64,000 bases of DNA from Yanghanlia caeni. Its GTDB lineage: Bacteria; Pseudomonadota; Gammaproteobacteria; Burkholderiales; Burkholderiaceae_B. The notes under the pieces are model-generated. The model did no database searches. It was not told where the DNA came from and saw only the letters and a program-made list of their open reading frames with translations. Positions 13,022 to 23,801 of this stretch are shown here, one piece after another (position 1 is the first letter of the stretch; each line of letters opens with the position of its first letter). The position numbers and the translations under genes were made by a program. The DNA is taken from contig JAUZQE010000001.1 of assembly GCA_030733815.1 (NCBI GenBank), positions 62,001-126,000 of the forward strand, in the 5' to 3' direction.

Positions 13022-14005
13022 TCAGGGACGCTCGAGGCCCATGGGCGGCCAGTTCTCGAGCTTCATGCCCAGAGTCAGGCCACGTGCAGCCAGCACTTCC
13101 TTGATTTCGTTGAGCGACTTGCGACCCAGGTTCGGGGTCTTGAGCAACTCGTTTTCGGTACGCTGAATGAGGTCGCCGATGTAGTAGATGTTTTCGGCCT
13201 TGAGGCAATTGGCCGAACGCACCGTGAGTTCGAGGTCGTCGACGGGACGCAGCAGCACCGGATCGATCTGCGGCTTGACGCCGGTGGGTGTCTCGTAGGA
13301 TTCGTCGGCGCCTTCCAGGGCCGCAAACACCGACAGCTGATCCATGAGGATGCGCGCCGCCTGGCGAACCGCTTCCTCGGGTGAGATCACGCCGTTGGTT
13401 TCGATATCGAGCACCAGCTTGTCGAGGTCAGTACGCTGTTCGACACGGGCGCTTTCCACGGCGTAGCTGACGCGACGCACGGGGCTGTACGAAGCATCGA
13501 GAATGATGCGGCCAATGGTGTGCGCGCGATCGTCGGCCAGAGCACGCACGTTGCCCGGCACATAGCCGCGGCCCTGTTCGACCTTGATCTGCATTTCGAG
13601 CTTGCCCGCGTCGGTCAGGGTGGCGATGACGTGATCGGGATTCACGATCTCGACGTCGTGAGGCAGATCGATGTCGGCAGCCGTGACCACGCCACTGCCC
13701 TGACGGCGCAGCGTCAGCGTGACTTCTTCGCGGTTGTGCAGTTTGAACACCACACCCTTGAGGTTCAGCAGGATGTCGACGACGTCTTCGCGCACGCCCG
13801 GCAGGGTGGAGTATTCGTGAACCACACCCGTGATCTGCACCTCGGTAGGCGCATAGCCCGTCATGGACGACAGCAGAATGCGCCGCAGGGCGTTGCCCAG
13901 CGTGTGGCCGTAGCCGCGTTCGAACGGCTCCATAACCACCTTTGCGTGATTCTTGCTTACCGGTTCGACTTCAATGGAGCGCGGCTTGAGAAAACCCTGA
14001 GACAT
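13022..14005 (-). CDS. rpoA: RNA polymerase alpha subunit
   Basis: The 327-residue alpha subunit nucleates RNA polymerase assembly and contacts upstream promoter elements and activators. The N-terminal dimerisation domain shows [20 protein letters not shown], and the C-terminal DNA-binding domain follows the linker, with the helix-hairpin-helix region [14 protein letters not shown] and [11 protein letters not shown]. Length and both domains are normal. It lies between rpsD (138 bases upstream) and rplQ, the conserved alpha operon order. Confidence 0.98.
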   Translation of the reverse strand: MSQGFLKPRSIEVEPVSKNHAKVVMEPFERGYGHTLGNALRRILLSSMTGYAPTEVQITGVVHEYSTLPGVREDVVDILLNLKGVVFKLHNREEVTLTLRRQGSGVVTAADIDLPHDVEIVNPDHVIATLTDAGKLEMQIKVEQGRGYVPGNVRALADDRAHTIGRIILDASYSPVRRVSYAVESARVEQRTDLDKLVLDIETNGVISPEEAVRQAARILMDQLSVFAALEGADESYETPTGVKPQIDPVLLRPVDDLELTVRSANCLKAENIYYIGDLIQRTENELLKTPNLGRKSLNEIKEVLAARGLTLGMKLENWPPMGLERP

Positions 14006-14143
14006 GTATGTTCCTTTATCAATACCCTCGGCTCGTTACACCGATAAGGCTGATCTTCGGGAAAGCCCGCCACGGCGCAATGCACGGGCGGGCAGAGAGA
14101 GCAGAGCGCGGCACCACATGAAATGGCGCCGTTGCGCAATGGT

Positions 14144-14767
14144 TTAACGCGAGTACAGCTCGACGACCATGGATTCGTTGATGTCGCGTGCGACGTCAGC
14201 GCGATCCGGTGCCTGCTTGAAGGTACCCACCAGCTTGGTGGTGTCGACCTCGACCCACTGGGGCAGACCCTGGCCGGTGGCCAGATCGAGGGCTTCCTTG
14301 ATGCGCAGCTGGCCCTTGGCCTTTTCGCGCACGGCGACCACGTCGCCCGCCTTGAGCAGCATGGAAGCGATGTCGGCGGTGCGGCCGTTCACTTCGATGG
14401 CGCGGTGGTTGACCAGCTGACGCGCTTCGGCGCGCGTGGAGCCGAAGCCCATGCGGTACACCACGTTATCGAGGCGCGACTCGAGCAGCTGGATGAGCGT
14501 TTCGCCGGTATTGCCGCGACGGCGCTCGGCCTCGGCGAAATACTTGCGGAACTGCTTTTCCAGCACACCGTACATGCGCTTGAGCTTCTGCTTTTCGCGC
14601 AGTTGCAGACCGAAGTCGGACGTGCGCGCACCCGAGGTGCGGCCATGCTGACCGGGCTTCGATTCGAACTTGCACTTCGAGTCGATGGAGCGGCGGGCGC
14701 TCTTGAGAAACAGATCGGTGCCCTCGCGGCGCGAGAGCTTGCATTTGGGTCCAATATAACGTGCCAA
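14144..14767 (-). CDS. rpsD: 30S ribosomal protein S4
   Basis: Primary 16S rRNA-binding protein of the small-subunit body, 207 residues. In many bacteria it is also the autoregulator of the alpha operon. It has an N-terminal region with two cysteines (C9 and C32) rather than a four-cysteine zinc knot, and an S4 RNA-binding domain around [25 protein letters not shown]. It follows rpsK by 11 bases and precedes rpoA. Confidence 0.98.
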   Translation of the reverse strand: MARYIGPKCKLSRREGTDLFLKSARRSIDSKCKFESKPGQHGRTSGARTSDFGLQLREKQKLKRMYGVLEKQFRKYFAEAERRRGNTGETLIQLLESRLDNVVYRMGFGSTRAEARQLVNHRAIEVNGRTADIASMLLKAGDVVAVREKAKGQLRIKEALDLATGQGLPQWVEVDTTKLVGTFKQAPDRADVARDINESMVVELYSR

Positions 14768-14778
14768 GATGCTTCCCC

Positions 14779-15180
14779 TTAAATGCGACGACGCTTGGGC
14801 GGACGGCAGCCGTTGTGCGGCAGCGGCGTCACGTCGGAAATACTGGTGATCTTGATGCCCAGGGCATTGAGCGAACGGATCGAGGATTCACGACCGGGGC
14901 CGGGGCCCTTGACCTTGACGTCGAGCGTCTTGATGCCGTATTCCATCGCCGTGCGGCCAGCCTGCTCGGCAGCCACCTGAGCCGCGAACGGGGTGGATTT
15001 GCGCGAGCCCTTGAAGCCTGCGCCGCCAGCCGTTGCCCAGGCCAGGGTGTTGCCCTGACGGTCGGTGATGGTGATGATCGTGTTGTTGAAAGAAGCGTGG
15101 ACGTGCGCAATGCCGTCGGAAACGCTCTTCTTGACTTTCTTGCGTACGCGCGAAGCGCCGCCGGAGGATGCTTTTGCCAT
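14779..15180 (-). CDS. rpsK: 30S ribosomal protein S11
   Basis: Small-subunit platform protein of 133 residues that contacts the 16S rRNA near the mRNA exit. Typical segments are [19 protein letters not shown] and the C-terminal [18 protein letters not shown]. Spacing to rpsM is 10 bases and to rpsD 11 bases, consistent with one polycistronic message. The N terminus is the slightly extended lysine-rich form common in proteobacteria. Confidence 0.98.
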   Translation of the reverse strand: MAKASSGGASRVRKKVKKSVSDGIAHVHASFNNTIITITDRQGNTLAWATAGGAGFKGSRKSTPFAAQVAAEQAGRTAMEYGIKTLDVKVKGPGPGRESSIRSLNALGIKITSISDVTPLPHNGCRPPKRRRI

Positions 15181-15190
15181 CGTCTATCCT

Positions 15191-15556
15191 TTATTTCTTC
15201 AGGGAAGCAGCAGCGCGACGCGGGCCCTTGCGGGTGCGCGCGTTGGTGCGGGTCCGCTGACCACGCACGGGCAGGCCGCGGCGGTGACGCATGCCGCGAT
15301 AGGTTCCCAGATCGATCAGACGCTTGACCGACAGCTGCACTTCACGGCGCAGGTCGCCTTCGACCGTGAAGGTGCCGACCTGTTCGCGAATGCGTTCCAG
15401 TTCGGCGTCGGTGAGGTCTTTCACTTTCTTGGAGTATTCGATACCCGCGGCTTCGCAGATCTTGCGAGCGCGCGAACGACCGATTCCGAAGATCGCGGTG
15501 AGTCCGATTTCGGCGTGTTGATGCGGCGGAATGTTGATGCCAGCAATACGGGCCAT
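15191..15556 (-). CDS. rpsM: 30S ribosomal protein S13
   Basis: Head protein of the small subunit that bridges to the 50S subunit and touches the P-site tRNA through its basic tail. The 121-residue sequence begins [19 protein letters not shown] and contains the helix-hairpin-helix [13 protein letters not shown] and the conserved [19 protein letters not shown]. It follows rpmJ directly, as in most bacteria, and opens the alpha operon proper. Confidence 0.98.
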   Translation of the reverse strand: MARIAGINIPPHQHAEIGLTAIFGIGRSRARKICEAAGIEYSKKVKDLTDAELERIREQVGTFTVEGDLRREVQLSVKRLIDLGTYRGMRHRRGLPVRGQRTRTNARTRKGPRRAAASLKK

Positions 15557-15592
15557 GACTGTTCCTTGTTTAATGCGTTGCGATGCCGGCCA

Positions 15593-15706
15593 TTAGCCTT
15601 GACGCTGCTTGTGGCGAGGGTCGGTACAAATGACACGCACCACGCCGTGACGTTTGATGATCTTGCAGTTGCGGCAGATCCGCTTTACCGATGCCATTAC
15701 CTTCAT
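15593..15706 (-). CDS. rpmJ: 50S ribosomal protein L36
   Basis: A 37-residue large-subunit protein found by translating the space between infA and rpsM: it begins [17 protein letters not shown] and ends DPRHKQRQG with TAA. The zinc-ribbon ligands C11, C14, C27 and H32 are all present, so this is the zinc-binding (C+) paralogue. Its position between infA and rpsM is the conserved one. Confidence 0.96.
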   Translation of the reverse strand: MKVMASVKRICRNCKIIKRHGVVRVICTDPRHKQRQG

Positions 15707-15737
15707 GGTTGACTCCTAGTTTCCTGTAGCCGGCCGC

Positions 15738-15956
15738 CTATTTAGAGCGGAAAACAATTCTGGCGCGGGACAGGTCGTACGGCGTAAGTTCGACCGTGAC
15801 CTTGTCACCCGGCAGAATCCGGATGTAATGCATGCGCATCTTGCCCGAAATGTGACCGAGCACGATGTGCCCGTTATCGAGCTTGACGCGAAAAGTTGCG
15901 TTGGGCAGATTTTCCAGCACTTCGCCCTGCATCTGAATGACGTCGTCTTTTGCCAT
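15738..15956 (-). CDS. infA: Translation initiation factor IF-1
   Basis: A 72-residue OB-fold protein that occupies the A site of the 30S subunit and supports IF-2 and IF-3 during initiation. The sequence opens [19 protein letters not shown] and contains the conserved [19 protein letters not shown]. It lies seven bases after secY and just before rpmJ, the usual order in beta- and many other proteobacteria at this locus. Confidence 0.98.
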   Translation of the reverse strand: MAKDDVIQMQGEVLENLPNATFRVKLDNGHIVLGHISGKMRMHYIRILPGDKVTVELTPYDLSRARIVFRSK

Positions 15957-15963
15957 GTGTGTT

Positions 15964-17289
15964 CTACCGCATAGGCAGGCCCGCGCCCTTGAAGTTGGCC
16001 TTCTTGAGCAGCGAGTCGTACTGGTGAGACATCATGTAGGCCTGGGCCTGCGCCATGAAGTCCATGGTCACCACCACGATGATCAGCAATGAGGTGCCGC
16101 CGAAATAGAACGGCACGTTCCAGCGCATCTGCATGAACTCGGGCAGCAAGCACACGAGCGTGATGTAGATGGCACCGGCCAGGGTCAGGCGCATCAGAAT
16201 CTTGTCGATATAGCGCGCCGTTTGTTCACCCGGACGGATTCCCGGAACGAATGCACCGCTCTTCTTCAGATTGTCTGCGGTTTCTCGGCTATTGAAGACG
16301 AGCGCCGTGTAGAAAAAGCAGAAGAAGATGATCAGGGCCGCAAAAAGCGTGACATACAGAGGCTGACGCGGAGCGAGCGCAGCAGCCAGATCGGACAGCC
16401 AGCGCATGCTGGGGTTGCTGGAGAACCAGCTGGTCACGGTAGCGGGCAACAGAATGATCGACGAAGCGAAGATCGGCGGGATCACGCCGGACATGTTCAG
16501 CTTCAACGGCAGGTGGGACGATTGCCCGCCGTAGATCTTGTTGCCGACCTGACGCTTGGCGTAGTTCACCGTGATGCGGCGCTGGCCGCGTTCGACGAAC
16601 ACCACCAGATAGGTGACGGCCACCACGAGCACCAGCACGAACAAGGCCGAGAGCACGGACATGGAATCGGTACGAACCAGATCGAGCATGCCGCCCAATG
16701 CGCTTGGCAAGCCAGCCACGATCCCGGCGAAGATGAGTATGGAAATACCATTACCCATGCCCCGCTCGGTGATCTGCTCACCAAGCCACATCAGGAACAT
16801 CGTGCCGGTCACCAGCGAGACGATGGTGGTAAAGCGAAAGAGCAGGCCCGGGTCGATGACCAGGCCCGGTTGCGACTCGAGCGCCACCGAAATGCCAACC
16901 GCCTGCACGAGTGCAAGCAGTACCGTGAAGTACCGCGTGTACTGCGTGATCTTGCGGCGACCCGACTCGCCTTCCTTCTTGATTGCCTCGAGGGTGGGCA
17001 CCACGACCGCCATCAGTTGCATGATGATGGACGCGGAAATATAGGGCATGATGCCCAGGGCCAGCACCGAGAATCGTTCGAGTGCGCCGCCCGAGAACAT
17101 GTTGAACAGGCCCAGGATACCGCCCTGGTTCTGTTGGAACAGATCGGAAAGCGCATCGGGATTGATGCCCGGCACCGGAATGTGGGTGCCCATGCGATAG
17201 ACCACCAGGGCGAGAATCAGGAACACGATACGGCGCTTGAGATCGCCGTAACGCGGACCCGATTTGCTCATTGCCTGTGCTTTAGCCAC
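15964..17289 (-). CDS. secY: Preprotein translocase subunit SecY
   Basis: The ten-helix central channel of the Sec translocon in the inner membrane, passing unfolded proteins to the periplasm and membrane. The start GTG at 17289 ([20 protein letters not shown]) is preferred over the upstream TTG at 17307, because GAGGGG sits just before it; the product is 441 residues. Conserved pieces include [11 protein letters not shown] (plug and first helix region), [13 protein letters not shown] and the C-terminal cytosolic loop. It follows rplO by 14 bases as in the spc operon. Confidence 0.97.
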   Translation of the reverse strand: MAKAQAMSKSGPRYGDLKRRIVFLILALVVYRMGTHIPVPGINPDALSDLFQQNQGGILGLFNMFSGGALERFSVLALGIMPYISASIIMQLMAVVVPTLEAIKKEGESGRRKITQYTRYFTVLLALVQAVGISVALESQPGLVIDPGLLFRFTTIVSLVTGTMFLMWLGEQITERGMGNGISILIFAGIVAGLPSALGGMLDLVRTDSMSVLSALFVLVLVVAVTYLVVFVERGQRRITVNYAKRQVGNKIYGGQSSHLPLKLNMSGVIPPIFASSIILLPATVTSWFSSNPSMRWLSDLAAALAPRQPLYVTLFAALIIFFCFFYTALVFNSRETADNLKKSGAFVPGIRPGEQTARYIDKILMRLTLAGAIYITLVCLLPEFMQMRWNVPFYFGGTSLLIIVVVTMDFMAQAQAYMMSHQYDSLLKKANFKGAGLPMR

Positions 17290-17303
17290 CGTCGCCCCTC
17301 GAT

Positions 17304-17744
17304 TCAAGCCAGCGAGCCGCCGGCTGCTTCGATCGCTGCGCGCGCACCGGCCGTGGCCGAGACACCCTTGAGGATGACCTTGCGCGAGAGCTCACCCGAC
17401 TTGATGACCTTGGCGTAACGAACCGCCTGGCCAACGATGCCTGCCTGCTTGAGCGCCTGGACATCGATTTCCTCGATGGGCAGACGTTGCAGATCGGACA
17501 GGCGCACTTCTGCGTAGAGATGCTTTCCAAGAGACGTGAAGCCACGCTTGGGCAGACGGCGCTGCAGCGGCATTTGACCGCCTTCGAAGCCGACCTTGTG
17601 GAAGCCGCCCGAACGCGACTTCTGACCCTTGTGACCGCGGCCCGCAGTCTTGCCAAAGCCGGAGCCGATGCCGCGACCGACGCGGCGGCGGGCACGCTTG
17701 GCACCTTCGGCCGGCTTCAGCGTATTGAGTTGAGTTTCAGACAT
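17304..17744 (-). CDS. rplO: 50S ribosomal protein L15
   Basis: Late-assembling large-subunit protein of 146 residues. The glycine- and arginine-rich N terminus ([21 protein letters not shown]) and the family core [17 protein letters not shown] are visible. It lies between rpmD and secY in the standard spc order. The predicted secY start is placed 14 bases downstream of its stop. Confidence 0.98.
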   Translation of the reverse strand: MSETQLNTLKPAEGAKRARRRVGRGIGSGFGKTAGRGHKGQKSRSGGFHKVGFEGGQMPLQRRLPKRGFTSLGKHLYAEVRLSDLQRLPIEEIDVQALKQAGIVGQAVRYAKVIKSGELSRKVILKGVSATAGARAAIEAAGGSLA

Positions 17745-17754
17745 GCTGATTCCT

Positions 17755-17940
17755 TTAGGCTTCCGAGACGGTGACGAGGTAGTCGACCTTGCGGATCATG
17801 CCGCGAACCTCGGGCGTATCGACCAGTACGCGGCTGCTGTTCACACGGCGCAGGCCCAGACCACGCACGGTGGCGCGATGGTCTTTGCGGGTGCCGATGA
17901 CGGAACGCACGAGCGTAACCTTGATTTGCTTCTGTGCCAT
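17755..17940 (-). CDS. rpmD: 50S ribosomal protein L30
   Basis: A 61-residue large-subunit protein with the compact ferredoxin-like L30 fold. The core [20 protein letters not shown] and the C-terminal [14 protein letters not shown] match the family. It is absent from some bacterial groups, so its presence here is informative; its place between rpsE and rplO is standard. Confidence 0.97.
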   Translation of the reverse strand: MAQKQIKVTLVRSVIGTRKDHRATVRGLGLRRVNSSRVLVDTPEVRGMIRKVDYLVTVSEA

Positions 17941-17943
17941 GAC

Positions 17944-18462
17944 TTACCCCAGGATTTCTTCCACCGTCTTGCCACGCTTGGCGGCGATTTCGGCGGGGGT
18001 GGAGCAGGCGCGCAGACCGTTGAGGGTTGCGCGGACCATGTTGTAGGGGTTGCTGGAGCCCAGGCTCTTGGCAACGACGTTACGCACGCCCATTACTTCG
18101 AAGATGGCGCGCATCGGGCCACCGGCGATCACGCCCGTACCTTCTGCGGCGGGCGAGATGAGCACCGTGGAGGCGCCGTGCTTGCCGACGACGGAGTGAT
18201 GCAGCGTGCCGTTCTTGAGCGACACCTTGAACAGACCGCGGCGAGCCTGTTCCATGGCCTTCTGAACGGCCACCGGAACTTCGCGAGCCTTGCCCTTGCC
18301 CATGCCGATGCGGCCATCGCCGTCACCGACCACGGACAGCGCCGCAAAGCTCATGGTGCGACCACCCTTGACAACCTTGCTGACGCGGTTGACCGCGATC
18401 ATCTTCTCGCGCAGGCCGTCGTCTTCCTTGTCGGCAGCGTGTTTGCCTTGTGCTTTAGCCAT
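17944..18462 (-). CDS. rpsE: 30S ribosomal protein S5
   Basis: Small-subunit protein at the mRNA entry channel, important for decoding fidelity and helicase action. The 172-residue product has the S5 N-terminal domain ([18 protein letters not shown]) and the C-terminal fold ([20 protein letters not shown]). Spacing to rpmD is three bases, indicating tight translational linkage. The loop region that gives spectinomycin resistance when mutated looks wild type by eye. Confidence 0.98.
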   Translation of the reverse strand: MAKAQGKHAADKEDDGLREKMIAVNRVSKVVKGGRTMSFAALSVVGDGDGRIGMGKGKAREVPVAVQKAMEQARRGLFKVSLKNGTLHHSVVGKHGASTVLISPAAEGTGVIAGGPMRAIFEVMGVRNVVAKSLGSSNPYNMVRATLNGLRACSTPAEIAAKRGKTVEEILG

Positions 18463-18477
18463 TTGACGATTCCTTGC

Positions 18478-18843
18478 TTAGAATTTCAGACCGGCTTCAC
18501 GCGCGGCCTCGGCCAGCGCCTTGACACGGCCGTGATAACGGAAGCCCGAACGGTCGAAGGCGACCTTCTCGATGCCGGCTGCCTTGGCCTTTTCGGCCAC
18601 GCGCTTGCCGATCAGCCCGGCAGCAGCAACGTTGCTGCTGGAGCTTTTCTGGTCTGCCAGCTCTTTGCGCACTTCGGGTTCCAGCGTGGAAGCGCTGACC
18701 AGCACCCGGTCGCCTTCCGGCGAAATGATGCTTGCGTAGATATGCGAGTTCGACCGGTGCACCGACAGGCGATGTACGCGCAGTTCGGAGATCTTCCGGC
18801 GGGTTGCGATCGCACGACGCAAACGGGAGATTTTTTTGTCCAT
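18478..18843 (-). CDS. rplR: 50S ribosomal protein L18
   Basis: 5S rRNA-binding protein of 121 residues in the central protuberance. It begins [18 protein letters not shown], and ends with the conserved [25 protein letters not shown]. It lies between rplF and rpsE with short spacers, as in the canonical spc operon. Confidence 0.98.
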   Translation of the reverse strand: MDKKISRLRRAIATRRKISELRVHRLSVHRSNSHIYASIISPEGDRVLVSASTLEPEVRKELADQKSSSSNVAAAGLIGKRVAEKAKAAGIEKVAFDRSGFRYHGRVKALAEAAREAGLKF

Positions 18844-18864
18844 GATTCGTCCTTGCCTGTGCGC

Positions 18865-19398
18865 TTACTTCTTCTTGGTTTCTTTGAGAATGACGCGTTC
18901 ATCGGCGTAACGCACACCCTTGCCCTTGTAGGGCTCGGGCTTGCGATATGCACGGATCTTCGCGGCAGCCTCGCCAACCACCTGCTTGTTGGCGCCCTTG
19001 AGGACGATTTCCGTCTGGCTGGGGCACTCGGCCTTAACGCCTGCGGGCAGCTTGTGCACGATGTCGTGCGAGAAACCGAGTTGCAGCTTCAGCGCGTCGC
19101 CCTGGACCTGGGCACGGAAACCCACGCCAACCAGATTCAGGCGGCGTTCGAAACCCTGACTGACGCCCGTGACCATGTTATTGACCAGCGAACGCAGGGT
19201 GCCGGACATGGCCTTAGCGTGGCGCGAGTCGTTCGCGACGGTGAAGGTAAGCTGATTGTCTTCCTGGCGAACGTGCACGTCGCCGGAGAGTTCCTGCGTG
19301 AGGGTGCCCAGGGGGCCCTTCACGACGATCTGGCCAGCGCTGATCGTGGCTTCGACGCCCTTGGGCAGCTCGACGGGGTACTTAGCAATGCGTGACAT
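18865..19398 (-). CDS. rplF: 50S ribosomal protein L6
   Basis: A 177-residue protein at the base of the L7/L12 stalk, near the sarcin-ricin loop. It is built of two similar domains; the signature [12 protein letters not shown] of the second domain is clear, and the lysine-rich tail is normal. It sits between rpsH and rplR on the minus strand. Confidence 0.98.
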   Translation of the reverse strand: MSRIAKYPVELPKGVEATISAGQIVVKGPLGTLTQELSGDVHVRQEDNQLTFTVANDSRHAKAMSGTLRSLVNNMVTGVSQGFERRLNLVGVGFRAQVQGDALKLQLGFSHDIVHKLPAGVKAECPSQTEIVLKGANKQVVGEAAAKIRAYRKPEPYKGKGVRYADERVILKETKKK

Positions 19399-19411
19399 GT
19401 GATTGACCTCC

Positions 19412-19807
19412 TTATGCCACGTAGCACAGCACTTCGCCGCCGACGCCGGTGGCGCGGGCCTTGCGATCGGTCATGACGCCACGGGGGGTCGAGACGATAG
19501 CCACGCCCAGGCCGTTCATGACTTGCGGAATGGCCTTGGCGCTCTTGTAGACACGCAGACCGGGACGCGAGACGCGGTCGATGCGCTCGATGACCGGGCG
19601 GCCGGCGTAGTACTTCAGCGTGATCTCGAGCTCAGGCTTGGCCTGGGTGCCGTTGACCTTGAAGTCTTCGATGTAGCCTTCATCCTTCAGCACGGCGGCA
19701 ATGGCCGCCTTCAGCTTCGAGGAGGGCATGGTGACCGACGTTTTGTTGACCTGCTGCGCGTTGCGCACACGGGTCAACATGTCGGCGATGGGATCGCTCA
19801 TGCTCAT
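19412..19807 (-). CDS. rpsH: 30S ribosomal protein S8
   Basis: Primary 16S rRNA-binding protein of 131 residues and, in Escherichia coli, the repressor of the spc operon through binding in the rplE region. It opens [20 protein letters not shown]; the second methionine (19801) is an equally possible start. The C-terminal signature [20 protein letters not shown] is complete. Confidence 0.98.
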   Translation of the reverse strand: MSMSDPIADMLTRVRNAQQVNKTSVTMPSSKLKAAIAAVLKDEGYIEDFKVNGTQAKPELEITLKYYAGRPVIERIDRVSRPGLRVYKSAKAIPQVMNGLGVAIVSTPRGVMTDRKARATGVGGEVLCYVA

Positions 19808-19818
19808 GTTTGGTTCTC

Positions 19819-20124
19819 CTACCAGCTGGCCTTGGTCATGCCCGGAACTTCGCCGCGCATTGCCATTTCACGCAATTTGTGGCGGGTGAGGCCAAACTTG
19901 CTGAAAACACCGCGCGGACGGCCGGTTACGATGCAACGATTGCGCTGACGAGTGGGGTTCGAATTGCGCGGCAGCTTTTGCAGCGCCAGACGAGCCTGGT
20001 AGCGTTCTTCGTCGGACTTCGACTGGTCGTTGATGATTGCCTTGAGGGCCGCACGCTTGGGAGCGTACTTTTCGGCCAGCTTGGCGCGCTTGATATCGCG
20101 ATTGATGAGGGAAAGTTTTGCCAC
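19819..20124 (-). CDS. rpsN: 30S ribosomal protein S14
   Basis: Small-subunit head protein of 101 residues. This is the long form without the zinc-binding cysteine quartet: only one cysteine is seen ([11 protein letters not shown]). The C-terminal [18 protein letters not shown] is conserved. It lies between rplE and rpsH as expected. Confidence 0.98.
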   Translation of the reverse strand: MAKLSLINRDIKRAKLAEKYAPKRAALKAIINDQSKSDEERYQARLALQKLPRNSNPTRQRNRCIVTGRPRGVFSKFGLTRHKLREMAMRGEVPGMTKASW

Positions 20125-20135
20125 GTCATCGCCCC

Positions 20136-20675
20136 TTAGTTGCGGAACGGGAAGCGGAAGGCGGACAGCAGGGCCTTGGCTTCCTCGTCGGTCTTCGCGC
20201 TGGTGGTGATGCTGATGTTCATGCCACGCACAGCGTCGATCTTGTCGTATTCGATTTCGGGGAAAATGATCTGTTCCTTTACCCCGATGTTGTAGTTGCC
20301 ACGGCCATCGAATGCACGGCCCGACACGCCACGGAAGTCACGAACGCGCGGCAGCGCGACCGAGATCAGGCGGTCGAGGAATTCGTACATGCGGCGGCCA
20401 CGCAGGGTCACCATGCAACCGATCGGGTAGTCTTCACGGATCTTGAAACCGGCAATAGCCTTGCGGGTCTTGGTGACAACCGGCTTCTGGCCGGCGATCT
20501 TGGTGAGATCGCCCACAGCGTGCTCGATGACCTTGCGGTCGGCCACCGCCTCAGACACACCCATGTTGAGGGTGATCTTGGTAATGCGGGGCACTTCCAT
20601 CACGCTCTTGTAGCCAAACTTGGCCTGCAGGTCGCCAACGACCTTGCTGTGATAAAACTCTTGCAAACGAGCCAT
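20136..20675 (-). CDS. rplE: 50S ribosomal protein L5
   Basis: 5S rRNA-binding protein of 179 residues in the central protuberance, contacting the P-site tRNA. Conserved segments are [36 protein letters not shown] and the C-terminal [20 protein letters not shown]. It follows rplX by 12 bases. Confidence 0.98.
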   Translation of the reverse strand: MARLQEFYHSKVVGDLQAKFGYKSVMEVPRITKITLNMGVSEAVADRKVIEHAVGDLTKIAGQKPVVTKTRKAIAGFKIREDYPIGCMVTLRGRRMYEFLDRLISVALPRVRDFRGVSGRAFDGRGNYNIGVKEQIIFPEIEYDKIDAVRGMNISITTSAKTDEEAKALLSAFRFPFRN

Positions 20676-20687
20676 GTTCTACGCCCC

Positions 20688-21008
20688 TTACGCCTTCGCA
20701 CCAACGACGGCGCCGTTGGAGCGGAAAATTCGGACTTTCTTGCCGTCGACAACCTGAATGCCGACGCGGTCGCCCTTGCCGGTGGCCGGGTTGTACAGCG
20801 CCACATTGGAAATGTGGATGGGCATGGTCTTGTCGATGATGCCGCCGGGGGTACCCGCCATGGGGTTGCCCTTGACGTGCTTCTTGACGACATTGATGCC
20901 TTCGACCAGCACGTGGTCGGTGCCAACGCGGCCCAGCACGGTGCCACGGCGCTTTTTGTCGCGGCCGGTCAGCACGATGACTTCGTCGCCTTTGCGGATT
21001 TTTTGCAT
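20688..21008 (-). CDS. rplX: 50S ribosomal protein L24
   Basis: An assembly initiator of the 50S subunit, 106 residues, with a KOW motif near the N terminus ([18 protein letters not shown]). The conserved [20 protein letters not shown] follows. It lies 10 bases after rplN and 12 bases before rplE. Confidence 0.98.
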   Translation of the reverse strand: MQKIRKGDEVIVLTGRDKKRRGTVLGRVGTDHVLVEGINVVKKHVKGNPMAGTPGGIIDKTMPIHISNVALYNPATGKGDRVGIQVVDGKKVRIFRSNGAVVGAKA

Positions 21009-21018
21009 TTCGGGCTCC

Positions 21019-21387
21019 TTACAGCACTTCGGGAGCCAGCGACACGATCTTCATGAACTTTTCGGTACGCAGCTCGCGCGTGACCGGTCCGAAGATACGC
21101 GTGCCGATGGGTTCCAGCTTGGCGTTGAGGAGAACGGCGGCGTTGCCACCGAACTTGATCAGCGAGCCGTCTTTACGGCGAACGCCCTTAGCGGTACGCA
21201 CCACTACTGCGTTGTAAATTTCGCCTTTTTTGACGCGCCCGCGGGGGGCCGCTTCCTTGACACTCACCTTGATGATGTCACCGATGGCGGCATAACGGCG
21301 CTTCGAGCCGCCCAGCACCTTGATGCACATGAGCGACCGTGCACCGGTGTTGTCGGCCACGTCGAGCGTGGTCTGCATTTGGATCAT
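21019..21387 (-). CDS. rplN: 50S ribosomal protein L14
   Basis: A 122-residue large-subunit protein forming an intersubunit bridge. It starts [18 protein letters not shown] and ends [17 protein letters not shown], both family standard. It is the first gene of the spc unit here. Normally rpsQ would lie immediately upstream; in this genome the next gene upstream is lapD, and rpsQ is about 21 kb away. A 251-base leader with its own promoter precedes it. Confidence 0.98.
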   Translation of the reverse strand: MIQMQTTLDVADNTGARSLMCIKVLGGSKRRYAAIGDIIKVSVKEAAPRGRVKKGEIYNAVVVRTAKGVRRKDGSLIKFGGNAAVLLNAKLEPIGTRIFGPVTRELRTEKFMKIVSLAPEVL

Positions 21388-21590
21388 GATTTTTCCTGTT
21401 CCAACTTAGTCGCGATGCGCCACCACCATTGATGACGCCACGCAGCCAGTCTTGGCCCCGCCAGCTTGCCTGGCGAGCCCAAGAGCCCGGCCCGGCAAAG
21501 CCTGGGTTGAAATCTTGCCTGAGCGCCCCGCTGTTTGAAAACGGGCCACTTATGCAATGCGCTGCCTACTAAAATTTCGGCAAGATGCTA

Positions 21591-21619
21591 ATAATAGCGC
21601 GTACGAAAGTTGATGGCAA
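21591..21619 (-). promoter_or_regulatory. Candidate sigma70 promoter of the rplN-rplQ unit
   Basis: On the minus strand TTGCCA (-35, 21614-21619) and TATTAT (-10, 21591-21596) are separated by 17 bases. It lies between the lapD stop (21639) and rplN (start 21387), leaving a leader of roughly 195 bases. This would let the spc and alpha genes be expressed independently of the distant S10 unit. Confidence 0.7.
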
Positions 21620-21638
21620 GTGTTGGGTGGGCAATGTG

Positions 21639-23681
21639 TCAGTTATCGACAAACGCGCCATCGAGTTCGGCGGAGTCGAGGGTGAAGTCTTCTGCGACGG
21701 GAAGCAGTACGCCGTATTCCAGCAACAGGGCGGCCGTGGGCGCATTGGGCACGTCGTGCGCGTAGACCTTGACCCCCTGGCCGATCGCCGCTTCGGTGAT
21801 GGCGGCGATCAGCTGGGTGGCGCCCGGGCTTTCAAGCAGACCCGAGATCAGGTCGCCGCCCAGCTTGATGTAGCGGATGGAGACTTTGTGCAGGCGCAGC
21901 AGCGCGGCCGGCTGTTCGGCCAGACGGCGCACACCCACCCCCACGCCGGCCTTTTCGGCCAGCGCGCAGAAGGCGTCGAGTTCATCGGGGTAGGCCACGA
22001 AACCGTGTGCATCGATTTCTATGACCAGACGCTCGAGCTGGTCGCGGCTGGCTTCGGCGTTGGCAAGTATGCGTTCGAGCTGCGGCATGAAATCGGCCTG
22101 CAGTAAGGAGGCCAGCGACACCCGCAGCGAAAGGCTGCCCGGATTCTCGCGCACCCACCGGATGCCCAGTTCCACCGCGCGCAGGTCGCAGGCACCCGAA
22201 AGCCCCAACCGCACGGCAGGCGGCATGAACAGATAACCGGAGATCACCGAGCCCGGGTCTTTAGCGTCGCGCAGCACCAGCAAAGCTTCATGGCGGTCGG
22301 GCGTGTCGTCGTCGCGATAGGCGTCGGCATGCACCGTAAGCTCGAGGCGGCCCTGTTCCAGGCCCTCGCGGATCAGCGTCTTCCAGGCGGTTTCACCGGG
22401 GCCGCCGCGCGGGGTGGTGGCGCGATATTCGGCCGAAGCCATGTACTCCACTTCATCGTGGCCGGCGTTTTCGGCGCGCATCAGGCCGTGATCGAGCCGG
22501 GCCAGCACCTTGCCGACGTCACAACCGGGCACGAAGTCGGTGAGCGCGTAGCTCCAGCGGCACAGGCGGTCGTCGGCCGTACGGATGCGCAGCGCATCGA
22601 GCGCCTGACGCAGCGCCTGGATGAGATCGGTGGTGTCGGGGCCGTCGTAGCCGGCAAGCAACACCGCAAAGTCGGATCCGTTCAGGCGTGCCAGCTGCGG
22701 CTCGGGGCGCGAGGGGTCGCGCGCGGCCTTGAGCACCTGCCTGACCGTATCGCCCACCGTGCGCAGCCAGACGTCGGTCTGCTGACGATCGTGCAGCGCG
22801 TTGATGGCAGGAAGGTCACGCTGCCGGAATATGAGTACGTGACCATACGGGCCGCCTGCATTCGGTGCGCCCGCATCTTCGGGCATCAACAGCGTGCGGC
22901 GCAGCTCGTTCAGGAAATACTTGCGGTTGGCCACGCCCGTAACCTCGTCGGTGTTCAGCTCGAGCTGCAGTGTTTCGATCTGGCGGTGCTGTTCTTCGGC
23001 CGTGGCGCGCACGCGTTCACGCACCGATTCGATGACATTGCTCACCTGAGCAAGTTCCTTGATGCGCGGGCCACTCGCCGACGCGTCGTCGCCCTGCTCA
23101 TCGCCCTCGGCGATGGCGCGCACCCGCGCGGTAATTTCTTCCTGCAGCGCACGGCGCAGCCAACGAATGAGGAATACGGCGAAGACGGCCCACAGAACGC
23201 CGGCGCCCAACACCAGCAGCAATACCTGATACGCCATGCGCCACAGGGTTTCGCGCGCATGGGCGTCGGCCGGCGTGACCGTGATTTCGCCAATCTGCTT
23301 CCAGCCGTCGCTGACCGCACGCGACACGCTGGGCGCCCGAATGGGCAGCCAGGCATCGAACCACGCGGGCACTGCCGACTTGCCCGCGTCGACACCCCGC
23401 TCGCGCAGTACCTGCACCTCACCATTTGTGGTGGTGAACGCAATACTGCGGTACTGGCCACTGTCAAACAATGCAGTGATGAGCAGATCGCGCGTGACCG
23501 GATCTTGATTCTGCGGTTGGGAAAGCGACAACGCCAGTGAAGACGCCGCGTTCTCGGCGTCAACCTGCAAGCGCGTGTTCAGGTAACTTCTGGCCCCATC
23601 GAGCCCGGACCAGAGCGTACCCACCAGAATGACGCAAATTGCCAGGGAGACGCTAATCAGTAGTTGCTTGAGCAGGGACAT
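21639..23681 (-). CDS. lapD: LapD-like cyclic di-GMP receptor (degenerate GGDEF-EAL)
   Basis: A 680-residue inner-membrane receptor that, by homology to LapD, binds cyclic di-GMP with its EAL domain and sequesters the periplasmic protease LapG. It has an N-terminal TM helix (about 5-25), a periplasmic LapD/MoxY-type domain (about 26-150), a second TM helix (about 155-177), a HAMP-like segment, then GGDEF and EAL domains. The cyclase motif is degenerate (NGSDFAVLL). The EAL domain keeps EALLVLRD but has EIDAH for E-V/I-TE and no DDFG motif, so it should bind rather than cleave. The adjacent lapG gene supports the role. Confidence 0.9.
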   Translation of the reverse strand: MSLLKQLLISVSLAICVILVGTLWSGLDGARSYLNTRLQVDAENAASSLALSLSQPQNQDPVTRDLLITALFDSGQYRSIAFTTTNGEVQVLRERGVDAGKSAVPAWFDAWLPIRAPSVSRAVSDGWKQIGEITVTPADAHARETLWRMAYQVLLLVLGAGVLWAVFAVFLIRWLRRALQEEITARVRAIAEGDEQGDDASASGPRIKELAQVSNVIESVRERVRATAEEQHRQIETLQLELNTDEVTGVANRKYFLNELRRTLLMPEDAGAPNAGGPYGHVLIFRQRDLPAINALHDRQQTDVWLRTVGDTVRQVLKAARDPSRPEPQLARLNGSDFAVLLAGYDGPDTTDLIQALRQALDALRIRTADDRLCRWSYALTDFVPGCDVGKVLARLDHGLMRAENAGHDEVEYMASAEYRATTPRGGPGETAWKTLIREGLEQGRLELTVHADAYRDDDTPDRHEALLVLRDAKDPGSVISGYLFMPPAVRLGLSGACDLRAVELGIRWVRENPGSLSLRVSLASLLQADFMPQLERILANAEASRDQLERLVIEIDAHGFVAYPDELDAFCALAEKAGVGVGVRRLAEQPAALLRLHKVSIRYIKLGGDLISGLLESPGATQLIAAITEAAIGQGVKVYAHDVPNAPTAALLLEYGVLLPVAEDFTLDSAELDGAFVDN

Positions 23682-23801
23682 AATGGAAATTCAATGAGCG
23701 AAGCGTAACAAAACTTGTAACGCCCGCACGATGACACCGAACATAGTGGCCCATAGGGGAAAATTCCAGCGGTACGCTGGGGAGAACCCTTAAACGTACG
23801 C

